Source: an uncultured Candidatus Poseidoniales archaeon
GTDB lineage: Archaea; Thermoplasmatota; Poseidoniia; Poseidoniales; Poseidoniaceae
Assembly: GCA_902625885.1 (NCBI GenBank)
Contig: CACODE010000009.1
Span: forward strand, 1 to 64,000
DNA length: 64,000 nucleotides
Direction: 5' to 3'
Numbering within the stretch: position 1 is the first letter of the stretch; each line of letters begins with the position of its first letter. Below are positions 36,801-45,366 of the stretch, piece by piece. A model generated the notes under the pieces. The model was not told the origin of the DNA. It was given only the letters and a program-made list of their open reading frames with translations, and did not search any database. The position numbers were made by a program, and so were the translations under genes.

Positions 36801-39800
36801 CCTGCACGGATGCCCAATCTTCAACGTACAGTCCGAGCGATGCAGAGTGAACGACTTGGTACGGGGCAAACGGAATTTGAGAGGCATCCAGGCCGATGTT
36901 AATTCGGCATTCGTCGACATAAAGCGTCCCGCAATAGGTTCCTGCCCGAATAACAGAGTTGCCAGCAAAGTTGGTGTTCGGGTATTCACTGTAAAGCGTG
37001 GTGTCCTGTATGTTGGTGTGGCCGAAGGCGGCGACTTCGCTGCCGGTTTGGAACATGTAAGTGTAGGTGTAGTCGTTGTTGTAGGTGTGGTCGGGGTCGC
37101 CGATAGCAAAACTCCAACGTGAAGAGGATGGCCCTGGTATGGACTGGTTAACACCCTGAACCCACCAAGAGAAGGTCTGACCCTCACTGAGGTTGGTGGA
37201 GAACCGGAACGTGGTGTTGGTGATCTCGTCGTCTTCCCAAGATTTGAACTTGAACACGCCCGTTTCGTTGGCGACGGTGACGATGTAGCCGGTCGCACCG
37301 CTGACGGGCGACCATGTCAACACGGGTTGGGACGGTGGCGTCAACAGCCCGTTGCTCTCGGCGTACAGGACCTGTCCGTCCGCAGGCGAATTCAAAACTG
37401 GCTGGGCGGGAGGCAAGATGCCGTTGACGTTGTCAACATAATCCAAAACAAGGTGCGGGTGGTAGGTAGCGTCGTTGTATTCCGACGAATAGAACGTGTG
37501 AGATGAACCGCCGCTACCAACTTTCGCAAGCATGAACGTCATGGTGGTGTTGCCGTTGGCAATGTTGGACTGGGCTAGCCCGGTGAGGTCCCATTCAATC
37601 CATCCAACCGGCTGAGCGAGCGTGATGGTTGAGCGAGTGATCTCCGTTCCGGAGCACGTTGGGGCGGTCAGCCAAATGACACTGGACTCGGTAAAGCCGC
37701 TGCAGGGATAGGCTGCAACGGTGGTGGACGATGTCCCGCCAACGCCGATTTGGTACATTCGCAGCACCATCTGCGTCGGCGTCATGGCCGCAGGCCAGGG
37801 TATGTCGGTCAGGTCAAATTCCATCAGCACTCGACTTTCGCCCGTGCCCAAGGCGTTCACGCCCAACGACATCGTCGCCGAACTGCCTTTGTTAACGGTC
37901 GCACCCGAATCAATCTCAACATCAGGAACCGACGGCAAGAGCCCTGTTTCATCGAAGATGGAACCCCGAGAAAGGTTCAGCGTGTGGTTGCCGTTGCCGT
38001 CATCGCTTCCTTGGTCGACGGGATTTCGATATTCGTGGGTGACCGACCATCTGCCGATTCGATCGCCCTGGTCGGCGCGGATTCGCCAGTACTGCCAGAT
38101 GTCACCCTTGTACATGTTTGACGCATGGATGGTGTTGTTGAGCAGATCGATGCTTGTGTTGCCCACCAAGCCTGCAGCGACCTCATCAGAGGTGTAACAT
38201 ATCGTGTTTTCATCCAAAAAGAAGGGGTCAGGTCCTCCACATGAAACGTAGCGTGTGTAGTTGTTGTAGGTAAGGTTCCAGGTGAATTCGGTTGAGTTCA
38301 TGCCGGAAGGGCGCGGCTGTGAAAGGTTCCACAACGTAGCCCCGTCGGCTGGGAGCAGACCAGTGGGGGCTGCAGGTGTCCACGCCGCCGTTGTTCTGTA
38401 GGTGAGGTTAAGTCGAGGACGAACGTCAATGTTTGATGATTCACTGGAGGCAAACTGGACGCGGCCGTTCACGCCGTTTTCCAGTTCAACAGGGAACAAA
38501 AACACATCCAACTCGGCAACGTTGGCGTCGAGAGCGTGCTGTACATAGGCCGTGACGTTGAACGAAAAGACTCCGGTGCCGTTGACCCATTGGGCGTCGT
38601 TGATCGGCACATCGATGTCGTCCTCCGAAAAGGAACCCTGCGAGGCCCACGACGAGGTGTTTCCTGCAGGGTAAGCATATACGGAAGATTCAGACCACGC
38701 CGAAACGATTTCTGATACGGCGATTTTGGTCGATTGGTAGGCTCCAACGGCCGTCAAATCCAGTGTGGCGTTGACAACCTCGTACGTTCCGGGCAGCGGA
38801 AGACCGCTAAAGTCCATGTTGATCAACGAAGCAGAACGCAAGTTGGCGTTGTTGGTGGATACCGAGCTGCGCCCGACGTAGAGCATGGTTGATGAGCCCT
38901 GATTGGCGTAAATGTTCCCGGTGTCGATGAAAGTGTCCGCCGATACGCTCGGGTAAGCGAGCGAGGGAACGATGGCACCGTCCTGAATGGACACCTTGGC
39001 GTAGGTTGAATTGATTTCCTCACCGACATCGTTGGGAAGGTAAAACACCGTTGAGTTGCTCCTTGGCCCGAGCATGCCGTTGTTCATCGGCTGCACCATC
39101 CAACGAATGTCTTGAGCGAAGGTCAGTGCTTGAGGTGGCGTGAAGGTGTTGTTTGCGACATCAAAGGCTGCAGGAGTCAGGCGAGAGTCGTAGGTATAGA
39201 GTCCGGACATGTCGTTGCTAGCATCGGCCTGAATGAACACGCGCCAGCCCGTGGCCGTCGTGGAACCGCTGTATGTCCATGTGAACGTCGGTGTCGAATC
39301 GGCTTGGAGTGCATGCGATGTGGCGTCCCAGACAATGGCCCCGTTGCTCGGTCCCGTGTTGACGCCGCTCACGCTGGGTGTGGCGACCGTGCCGTCTTCC
39401 CACGTCAAGTTCAGGTAAGGACGCTCGCTTGCACTTCCTTCGGTCGAGGTGAACGTGATAACATCCGTCGTCTGAGACGACGTGTAAATCATCAACGAAA
39501 TATGGTTCTGTCCTGCACCGATAGCGGCTTGAACCGATTCCGTGACGTCGAAATCCATCCATCCGTCTGAAACGCTGTCAACAAGATCGACGTAGGTACC
39601 GATATCGGTGCCGATGGCTCTGCCACCTCGCTGAGCCCAGTTGTTGGTACCGTCGTAGGTTGTGGCGTTCGCAGCGGTGGTCCAAGGTTGAAGAACGGGT
39701 CGGACGGCGACCGGTTCGTCTTCTACCGAACCGTATTCAGCGAACAGGCTCAATTTTGCACCGGTGACACGGGCACCAGATGGTTGAGGCACTTCGCTAA

Positions 39801-42800
39801 GGGGGATCCGAAGAAGCGCCGCTGCCTGATAACCTGAGGAAACCTCGCCAACCTTGAGGGTGGTGGAATTTTCGTACGTGCTGTCCGAGCCCGAACCGTT
39901 CTCTATGACGTAGGTGTCGACGAAGTGCGGGGTGTTGAGATGGGGGAGAGCACCGTGATGGCGCAATTCAACCGAGGCTTTGGTGGCGTTGAAGACCACC
40001 GTGTTCAGTTCAGGCAATTGGAAGTGGTAGGCGTTGGACCAATTGCCAATTTGGTTGGTGGCGGAAACGGCACGAACGCGCCAGAACCATGTCTCTCCGG
40101 TATCGAGTGCGGTGTCAACGTTCAGCGTGTTGTTCGCAATGTCAAACCCGTCATCGTTCCACGAAGTGTAGGTCAAACTGTCAACCGAAGAGAAGTCGCT
40201 CTGAGTATCGAGTTGAACGATGTAGCCGGCCAACGCCATGCTTCCGGCGAAATTCCACACGAGGGCGGGTTGAGTGATGGGGGTCAAGTTCACGCCCGAG
40301 CCGATTGACCAAGAGCCGTTAAGCGGCAGCGATGGCGTCGGGTCAGAAGGCAGCGCATCCGAGCCCGGCACGTAAACGAAACTCAGCTCGGGCCGATTGG
40401 CGGCGCTGTCCTCAGCAGTGCTGAAGTAAGCCGTTCTGGCGCCGCCTGAGCCCGTGCCGAGCATGCCGGCGATGAAGTCCACTCGGCGGTCTTCGCGCAT
40501 GGCGCTCTGCACGGCAAGTGTCACGTTCCACTCAACCGCATCGCCCTCTGCATAGGACGTGCCAATGGTCACGCTGTCGAGAATGGAACCGCGTTCGACA
40601 CCTTTCGCACCCGCTGTGTCCCACGAATTTGAACCGTCGTAGCTCGACCAGGTGGCGTCCTCAGCACTCCAGTTGTTTTGCGTGCTTTCCCAAACCCCAA
40701 CGGTTGGGTTGCCGAAGGTGGTACCGGTCAACTTCATCGACAGATGAGCCGATTCAACAGCATAGCCGTCAGGCAACAGGTTGGACACGAGGTTGCAACC
40801 CAGCAAGCCGGTGATTTCACCGCCGAACGGGCTGTAGTCAATGGTCATCTCCGAGTCGCCGTCGAAGTTGCTGCTGGTCGCAGCGCTGTCGATGTACGTG
40901 TCCATGCACTCTGGATATTGGTTGTCCTGAGAGCCGTTGCCGTGTTTCATGCGGAATTCGTATCGATCGCCGCCAAGCCACGTGCTCTCGAGTTGAGAGA
41001 CCAAGAAACTCGAGCTGACCCAGGCGCCGTAATGGCCGTCACTGTCGACGGTTGCCATCCTCCAGAAGTACATGTTTCCAATATCGAGGGTGTTGCCACC
41101 GTTCATCGTTAGCGTACCGTCGGTCGGGTTGAAGTCGTTGTCAACCCTTGTGTCAACTCGCATTTCTCGCAAACGGAAATCTTCATCCGTGGCAAGTTCG
41201 AACAGGATATCATCGCCGGTAGCGGGTTGCGTCCAGTTGAGAGAAGGTTGGGTGTTCCCCGAAAGGTTGTCACCGGTCTGGTTCCAAACCGCTAGGCCGT
41301 CTGCAGGTGCCGTGAGACTGACCGCCGTCGGTGGTGTGCCGCTGCCCCACTTGTACGTGAGCGTGAACGACGGAGCGTTGCTGGGGTTGCTGGCCTCGGT
41401 GGAGTGGAAGACAATGCCGTCGTTGTTGGTGTAGCTTTCGTATTTTCCACGAACAGCCATCATCAAATCAAGCGGGGCACCGTCGCCGCCGTCGAGGTAG
41501 TTCTGGACAGCGTGGTCGAGTTCAAAAGTGAAGGTGTCGCTGGTCTGGTCGCTTTGAGCGAGCGCTACGGCAGCGGTGCCGTTTGATCGGCCGCCGTCGT
41601 ACCACTGAACACCGCTGCTTGACATGCGATTCCACGTGATTTCCTCCTCAACCCACAGGCCGGATGTTTCCATACCGTGAACAGAAACGGCAGCGTCGCC
41701 GTTGTATGAAGCGCGGGTCATTTTCAAGTCGGCGTTGACGATGGTGAGGTTGTCGTGCAAACCGAGTTGGTTGAGCGAGGCTCGAAGGTGAATGAGGCGC
41801 TCTTTGTTTGATGTCATGCTCGATTCGAGAACCGCATCGCTTCCGTAGGTGATGGTTTTGCGAGTCTCGTTGACGAAGGCATCCTGCAAGAAATTGTTTT
41901 CCAGGCCGGTATCGGTTGGTCCAAAGGTCATGCTTGCGGTGCCATCACCGTTGTCAACCACGTTGAGCGTTGGCAGAAGGAAACTGGTGCTGTCCCACGG
42001 CCCCCACTGATCGCCGCTATCAACGGCGCGAATACGCATGTGCATGGTGGTGCCGTTCACAAGTGCCAACGTCGAGGGGAGGTTGAAGGAACCGGATGTA
42101 CCGGTGGAGGCAAACGTGGACCAGAGGGTGGAAAAGTGCCAGGCAGCGTCGGTTTCTGAGCGCCAATCCGCTTCGTTACTGAGTTGAATTTCCACATCGG
42201 TTCCCGTGTTGAAGTCGTAATCGAGCGTCGGTGTTGTTACGGGCTGCAGCAAGAACGAAGATTCCATCCATGGCATGCCGTCTTCGACCGGAAGGTCGGT
42301 CGAGACCGTTGCGCCGGACGTTGCGCTTTGCCCGCTGGTCACGTCCATGGTCAACACGGGGCGGTCCGTGGCCACGATGCTTTCCGACATGGCACAGTCG
42401 TAAGTCTCACCAAACGAAGCGACCAGAACCGAGACATAGCTCGCGTTGGACCGAGCCGCCTCTTGAGCGATGGAGGTGACGTTCAAGGTCAACGTACCAT
42501 TGCCGGTGAGGGAAGCCGGAGGCTCCCAATCGCCACGGTCGCCTGTGCCTTCAGCACCGGCCTCCGTCCAGAGTTGATTGCTGGCGTAGGCAAGCCATGT
42601 CGCATGGGAGCCGTTCCACATCCTGTCCATCGACGACACGTAGGCTGTGATGCCCGCCGGTCCAAGCATGTCGGTCGTGCATTCCAAATCGATACTCGCT
42701 TCGTGAACCGTATCGCTGGAGGTGTAATTCATGGGGAACCGAAGAAGGAGGCGAGACTCTTGCGAGGCGCCCGCTGCCAACACACCGGTAGCAGAGGTGT

Positions 42801-43011
42801 TGAACGTGCTGCCCGGCGAACTCTCTGAAATGTAGGTGTCTGCATGAATGGCGTGGTTTGAAACGACCCGCTGGACCGTGTTTTCCTCCTCAAGCTCGCT
42901 CCAACCCTCCATCGTCTGTGGAAGGGAAAGGTCGGCGAAAATGAACATCAAAACGAGCAAAAGTGCTGTGGCTCGGGGACGATGGATTCGTACGCTACGC
43001 ATGGGACTCAT
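33889..43011 (-). CDS. Giant (3040 aa) surface protein: seven DNRLRE/FN3-like modules, Ig-like repeats, TM anchor
   Basis: One uninterrupted 9.1 kb frame. A signal peptide (ATALLLVLMFIFADLSLP) is followed by seven ~325-residue modules whose DNRLRE-like strands start near residues 57, 377, 702, 1030, 1359, 1697 and 2005 (ADTYISESSPGS, MDTYIDSAATSS, VDTYVIENGSGS, ADTFIDTGN...). Each includes a beta domain with ATWSSYDGSNSW-type wording and an FN3-like domain with PxxGxxxW. Residues ~2185-2890 are Ig-like units like those of the next gene. A membrane helix (~2905-2925) precedes a tail with eight successive Asp, PTGPAPGPTGP repeats and DGTEWWEDEDGNWWYR. Start ATG 43011 or, judged from the upstream CTATAAT, ATG 43002. 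DNRLRE domains are often glycan-binding; function here is unknown. Confidence 0.85.
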   Translation of the reverse strand: MSPMRSVRIHRPRATALLLVLMFIFADLSLPQTMEGWSELEEENTVQRVVSNHAIHADTYISESSPGSTFNTSATGVLAAGASQESRLLLRFPMNYTSSDTVHEASIDLECTTDMLGPAGITAYVSSMDRMWNGSHATWLAYASNQLWTEAGAEGTGDRGDWEPPASLTGNGTLTLNVTSIAQEAARSNASYVSVLVASFGETYDCAMSESIVATDRPVLTMDVTSGQSATSGATVSTDLPVEDGMPWMESSFLLQPVTTPTLDYDFNTGTDVEIQLSNEADWRSETDAAWHFSTLWSTFASTGTSGSFNLPSTLALVNGTTMHMRIRAVDSGDQWGPWDSTSFLLPTLNVVDNGDGTASMTFGPTDTGLENNFLQDAFVNETRKTITYGSDAVLESSMTSNKERLIHLRASLNQLGLHDNLTIVNADLKMTRASYNGDAAVSVHGMETSGLWVEEEITWNRMSSSGVQWYDGGRSNGTAAVALAQSDQTSDTFTFELDHAVQNYLDGGDGAPLDLMMAVRGKYESYTNNDGIVFHSTEASNPSNAPSFTLTYKWGSGTPPTAVSLTAPADGLAVWNQTGDNLSGNTQPSLNWTQPATGDDILFELATDEDFRLREMRVDTRVDNDFNPTDGTLTMNGGNTLDIGNMYFWRMATVDSDGHYGAWVSSSFLVSQLESTWLGGDRYEFRMKHGNGSQDNQYPECMDTYIDSAATSSNFDGDSEMTIDYSPFGGEITGLLGCNLVSNLLPDGYAVESAHLSMKLTGTTFGNPTVGVWESTQNNWSAEDATWSSYDGSNSWDTAGAKGVERGSILDSVTIGTSYAEGDAVEWNVTLAVQSAMREDRRVDFIAGMLGTGSGGARTAYFSTAEDSAANRPELSFVYVPGSDALPSDPTPSLPLNGSWSIGSGVNLTPITQPALVWNFAGSMALAGYIVQLDTQSDFSSVDSLTYTSWNDDGFDIANNTLNVDTALDTGETWFWRVRAVSATNQIGNWSNAYHFQLPELNTVVFNATKASVELRHHGALPHLNTPHFVDTYVIENGSGSDSTYENSTTLKVGEVSSGYQAAALLRIPLSEVPQPSGARVTGAKLSLFAEYGSVEDEPVAVRPVLQPWTTAANATTYDGTNNWAQRGGRAIGTDIGTYVDLVDSVSDGWMDFDVTESVQAAIGAGQNHISLMIYTSSQTTDVITFTSTEGSASERPYLNLTWEDGTVATPSVSGVNTGPSNGAIVWDATSHALQADSTPTFTWTYSGSTTATGWRVFIQADASNDMSGLYTYDSRLTPAAFDVANNTFTPPQALTFAQDIRWMVQPMNNGMLGPRSNSTVFYLPNDVGEEINSTYAKVSIQDGAIVPSLAYPSVSADTFIDTGNIYANQGSSTMLYVGRSSVSTNNANLRSASLINMDFSGLPLPGTYEVVNATLDLTAVGAYQSTKIAVSEIVSAWSESSVYAYPAGNTSSWASQGSFSEDDIDVPINDAQWVNGTGVFSFNVTAYVQHALDANVAELDVFLFPVELENGVNGRVQFASSESSNIDVRPRLNLTYRTTAAWTPAAPTGLLPADGATLWNLSQPRPSGMNSTEFTWNLTYNNYTRYVSCGGPDPFFLDENTICYTSDEVAAGLVGNTSIDLLNNTIHASNMYKGDIWQYWRIRADQGDRIGRWSVTHEYRNPVDQGSDDGNGNHTLNLSRGSIFDETGLLPSVPDVEIDSGATVNKGSSATMSLGVNALGTGESRVLMEFDLTDIPWPAAMTPTQMVLRMYQIGVGGTSSTTVAAYPCSGFTESSVIWLTAPTCSGTEITRSTITLAQPVGWIEWDLTGLAQSNIANGNTTMTFMLAKVGSGGSSHTFYSSEYNDATYHPHLVLDYVDNVNGILPPAQPVLNSPADGQVLYAESNGLLTPPSQPVLTWSPVSGATGYIVTVANETGVFKFKSWEDDEITNTTFRFSTNLSEGQTFSWWVQGVNQSIPGPSSSRWSFAIGDPDHTYNNDYTYTYMFQTGSEVAAFGHTNIQDTTLYSEYPNTNFAGNSVIRAGTYCGTLYVDECRINIGLDASQIPFAPYQVVHSASLGLYVEDWASVQGATSVSFSVHPVLNQNWSQASATWNGTTGGVLWGSPGMQAGSDYGSAVSTTVVNVDTTGWLWFDLSTPGMTISNHQAWIIIATPNTGHAHASFYSGTANNVDFRPKVMFNTTNITTMSISPSGSLTTDADTAVNFNAVAYDHLQMVQSTPVTWYASSGSIGSNGLFTPSTAGIASVMACFGLVCGTQNITVTPGAAVDLVVTPLTATITADENLTITAQMADQHGNFKPGESILITPSNGSVFGTTFFPYAAGDHTITVAHPASGQQVVVDITVLPGAPSYFELGGCEGTVPAGVWCDITIDLFDQFGNALDISDAGDLTWTTTNGNYSEINQQYFPDHVGTWWLNLSSISGATAELQISVGHGAIDYLELNVSSTAVTADDRVYINTTRVDVRGNRLSVILPADNWTKTSDGQLTPGAPAIWDPVKTGSKILEARYETELTQVVIAVDRGITQSLRLMVDDEVRTWQSLEITADETLEAKIFAIDAKGNQWAVPETNWSMEHPTISDASNFLEVLSGDATTFTPYYASTEPYMLVATYTDANTSLSVALNITVDNGVLNSVTIEGVANDADRSTGAVIELTSDYAIDFSSQLFDADNNPISSDRLTWHEVHLATGETTDITTSLLLDNMRWEASTVGEWRIEAWAVSENGFNISDSITVTVLHGEAVTVSAALSQTSPTAGDDVDIQVTGTDADGNEFPQDVEWTEDGAPVPTLSIVTTSEGTYIYAAEVAGVHTLQYTVGGAVSTTTIEVFAQSTVARLEVNLSTTTLEQLESLGVFIRAFDAFDNEIPVPGSVQVEMTGRGTSMMSSSENWTITTLDDGPQTITVSVGAERVNLEIVVEGNLAGFFEAGGTLYYVGAGLLGVVGAVLLGLLVMFMRNGRDDDWDDDDDDDDEDEPRPKGPTGPAPGPTGPAPGPSGPPPAEEAPVAEEPEEEIETSVDEDGTEWWEDEDGNWWYRMAGEEEWQEYSE
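36480..42845 (-). repeat. Seven tandem ~1-kb coding modules (DNRLRE + FN3-like)
   Basis: Module starts in protein coordinates are spaced 308-338 residues. Copies are well diverged in sequence but keep the same order of motifs, indicating ancient tandem duplication and selection for length or multivalency. Confidence 0.75.
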
Positions 43012-43027
43012 CCCTTACACCACACCC

Positions 43028-43038
43028 CATTATAGGGA
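43028..43038 (-). promoter_or_regulatory. Candidate TATA box of the giant surface-protein gene
   Basis: On the minus strand CCCTATAATGGGG is the best TATA match near this start. Its centre is 21 nt before ATG 43011 but 30 nt before ATG 43002, so a leaderless message would start translation at the second Met. The element is near-palindromic and could also read toward rfcS. Confidence 0.45.
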
Positions 43039-43150
43039 CTTTTCCCTCATGTGTCTTGCACCAGCGGGTTGGGTCGGTAAAAAGAAGCCAAAAATTCGGT
43101 CAACCACCCATGCGAATGTTGAAGGAGGCTCGTCTCCGAGAATCAATAGC

Positions 43151-44107
43151 ATGAGCGAACTTTGGGTTGAGAAGCACCGTCCCCAATCGGTGACTCAGAT
43201 CAAGGGTCAGGCGGCTGTTGTGCAGCGTCTTGGCACCTACGCTGGGAGCAAGAATTTCCCGCACTTGCTGTTCGCCGGGCCGCCCGGGACCGGAAAAACC
43301 ACCGCAGCGATGGCCCTAACAAAGGACATCTTCGGCGAAGATTACCGCCAAAACCTGTTGGAAATGAACGCCTCAGATGAACGAAAATTGGAAAGCATCC
43401 GTACCAAAGTCAAGCAATTTGCCCGAACCCAACCCTACGGTGGTGCGGCGTTCAAAATCATCTTCCTTGACGAAGCCGACGCCCTCACCAACGACGCACA
43501 AGGCGCTCTGCGTCGAATCATGGAACAGTACGCCGAAACATGCCGGTTTATTCTTTCCTGCAATTACTCTTCGAAAATTATCGAGCCCATCCAATCAAGA
43601 TGCGCCGTCTTTCGGTTCCGGCCCCTTTCCGACGCCGATGTGTCGTCCCAAGTGGTTCATGTTGCTGGCCTCGAAAACCTCACTTTGGGCGATGGTGCTG
43701 TCGAGGCCTTAACACGAATTTCCCAAGGCGACCTGCGCAAAGCGCTGACCGCCTTGCAGGTTGCTGCGGCCCTGAACAGCACCGTTTCAAGGGAACTGGT
43801 CTACGAAACCTCGGCCACGGCTCCCCCTGAAGCCCTGCACCAGTACCTCATGGCCTGCCGGGACGACGGGTTCCACGTTGCTCGCCGCAGGCTCCGAGAA
43901 CTGCTTGACCAGTTTGGCCTTGCCGGGACGGATTTCGTGAATCAGCTCCATCGCGAACTGTACAGCGCCGATTTCCTCAGCGAGCGATCAAAACTCGCCC
44001 TGACCGAGTGGATGGCTGAAATCGATTACCGCCTTGTGGAGGGCGGCGGTGAGCAAATTCAACTCGACGCCCTCACGGCCCAAATCGTTCAACACTTGGG
44101 TGCCTGA
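43151..44107 (+). CDS. rfcS: Replication factor C small subunit (clamp loader)
   Basis: AAA+ ATPase that, with the large subunit, loads the PCNA clamp. ELWVEKHRPQSVTQIKGQ opens the protein as in archaeal/eukaryotic RFC; Walker A is FAGPPGTGKTT, DEADALTNDAQGALRRIME is Walker B plus the sensor region, CNYSSKIIEPIQSRC carries sensor 1 and the RFC-box SRC arginine. ATG 43151 gives 318 aa, the usual archaeal length; the track start at 42848 runs antisense into the giant gene and is not supported. RFC large subunit is not in the window. Confidence 0.95.
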   Translation: MSELWVEKHRPQSVTQIKGQAAVVQRLGTYAGSKNFPHLLFAGPPGTGKTTAAMALTKDIFGEDYRQNLLEMNASDERKLESIRTKVKQFARTQPYGGAAFKIIFLDEADALTNDAQGALRRIMEQYAETCRFILSCNYSSKIIEPIQSRCAVFRFRPLSDADVSSQVVHVAGLENLTLGDGAVEALTRISQGDLRKALTALQVAAALNSTVSRELVYETSATAPPEALHQYLMACRDDGFHVARRRLRELLDQFGLAGTDFVNQLHRELYSADFLSERSKLALTEWMAEIDYRLVEGGGEQIQLDALTAQIVQHLGA

Positions 44108-44171
44108 TTCACTTTCACTTTCGGTGAAGGGTCTTGTAAAATCAAGAGTATCGTCCGCTCTTCCACACACC

Positions 44172-44348
44172 ATGAACGCCATGATTTACCAACTCGAGGA
44201 GGCGCTGTGCTGGACGATATTTGCCCCGCTTGTTCGGTTCAAGCGCCGACGGATGGAGCGAAAAGTATCACAGGAATTTCACGACCGAAAACGCATCAAC
44301 GATGTCCTGGATGCCATCATCCGCGAGCACGGCGATTTACTCTGCTGA
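44172..44348 (+). CDS. Small basic protein, unknown
   Basis: 58 aa. MIYQLEEALCWTIFAPLVRFKRRRMERK begins with an amphipathic or membrane-surface helix followed by a strongly basic helix (KRRRMERKVSQEFHDRKR). It lies 64 nt after rfcS on the same strand and its end overlaps the end of the convergent gene by 12 nt. No family recognised; the protein-like composition makes it plausible but unproven. Confidence 0.4.
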   Translation: MNAMIYQLEEALCWTIFAPLVRFKRRRMERKVSQEFHDRKRINDVLDAIIREHGDLLC

Positions 44349-45245
44349 GAGTTCAGGAGGGTTGACGGAGAACGTCCACGTGTAGCTGCGCGTGTTTTCC
44401 CAAGGATCGCCCTGCTCCACAATCTCAACGAGGATGGTGTGCTCTCCGACGGCGAGGTTATCGCCCAAGAAGATGGCAAAGGGTTGGTCCAAATCGGCGT
44501 GAGGGAGAAGAACGGGAGCGGATTTGTTTTCCGCCGTTCGCCAAGCGTCAACCTCTGCACCGTGCTCTTCCCAAAATGTAGCGTCTGATTCAATGACGTT
44601 TTCCGAGTTTTGGAATTGATGAACCACGGTGACCTCGGCACCCGTGTGGTCGACGTTGTCAGCCAGACCAAACAAGACCCAAGCGCCGCCGACGATGTAT
44701 TCTCCTTGTTCAAGTGTCCACTCGTTTTCGGCACCGTTAACCTCGTCAGCGAACGTGAACTTACCTTGGTGTTCAATCACAACACCCCATTCATCGGCAA
44801 GTTGAGGTGCGACAATGTCGCCAAAGGGAGGGTTGACGACCAAAAACGAAAGCGACAGGAAGGTGAAGGTGTAGAGAAAGCAAGCGCGAAACCAAGTCCC
44901 TTTTGTGTAGTGCTCTTTGAATCGCTCGGGCATCACGATGCGATGCATCTGTGGAATAAGGATGAGCATGGTCAACGGCAAAATGTACAGAACGTCTGTT
45001 TTGTCAAGCGTGGTGCTCGGCATCAACACGTAGCGCATCAGCAAGGTCACGACCACAGCGAAGACGATGACCAGCCACATCGATGCGGTGTCCGCTCGTT
45101 CTTTCCCGACATACTTCATCGGGTCGAACGGTTCGATACCAAGGTCCGCCCCTGACCGGCGTTTCTTCCTCTCGGCGTTCTTTGCCCCATCACGCTTAGA
45201 GCGCTCGGCTTGCGCCGCCGCCATGGCCGTTTTGAGGTCCACCAT
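44337..45245 (-). CDS. Membrane protein with extracytoplasmic beta domain, unknown
   Basis: 302 aa from ATG 45245 (GTG 45248 is also in frame). The N-terminal 55 residues are Lys/Arg-rich and soluble; three hydrophobic segments follow (MWLVIVFAVVVTLLMRYVL, DVLYILPLTMLILIPQM, FLYTFTFLSLSFLVVNPPF). Residues ~150-300 form a beta-rich domain with HTILVEIVEQGDPW and YTWTFSVNPP near the end, probably outside the cell. No known family identified. A TATA-like GATGTATTCTAA lies about 26-37 nt upstream, consistent with a leaderless transcript. Confidence 0.65.
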   Translation of the reverse strand: MVDLKTAMAAAQAERSKRDGAKNAERKKRRSGADLGIEPFDPMKYVGKERADTASMWLVIVFAVVVTLLMRYVLMPSTTLDKTDVLYILPLTMLILIPQMHRIVMPERFKEHYTKGTWFRACFLYTFTFLSLSFLVVNPPFGDIVAPQLADEWGVVIEHQGKFTFADEVNGAENEWTLEQGEYIVGGAWVLFGLADNVDHTGAEVTVVHQFQNSENVIESDATFWEEHGAEVDAWRTAENKSAPVLLPHADLDQPFAIFLGDNLAVGEHTILVEIVEQGDPWENTRSYTWTFSVNPPELSAE

Positions 45246-45366
45246 CACCTCGCCGTGGGGCAGAGGGTGTTAGAATACATCGGTTGGATGGCTTCCTAAA
45301 AATCAATTTTTGGAGATGCACCTCTTCCGATTTGTTCAAAGAGGGACGGACGCACCGGCTGAGTAG

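Noticed and set aside
42848-43150. N-terminal extension of rfcS as given in the ORF track
   Set aside because: The extra 101 residues overlap the start of the giant gene antisense and have no similarity to clamp-loader proteins; ATG 43151 begins the conserved sequence.
45296-45314. AT-rich inverted repeat CCTAAAAATCAATTTTTGG as terminator or attachment site
   Set aside because: It lies upstream of both flanking genes rather than after one; no duplication or integrase nearby. At most part of a promoter region.
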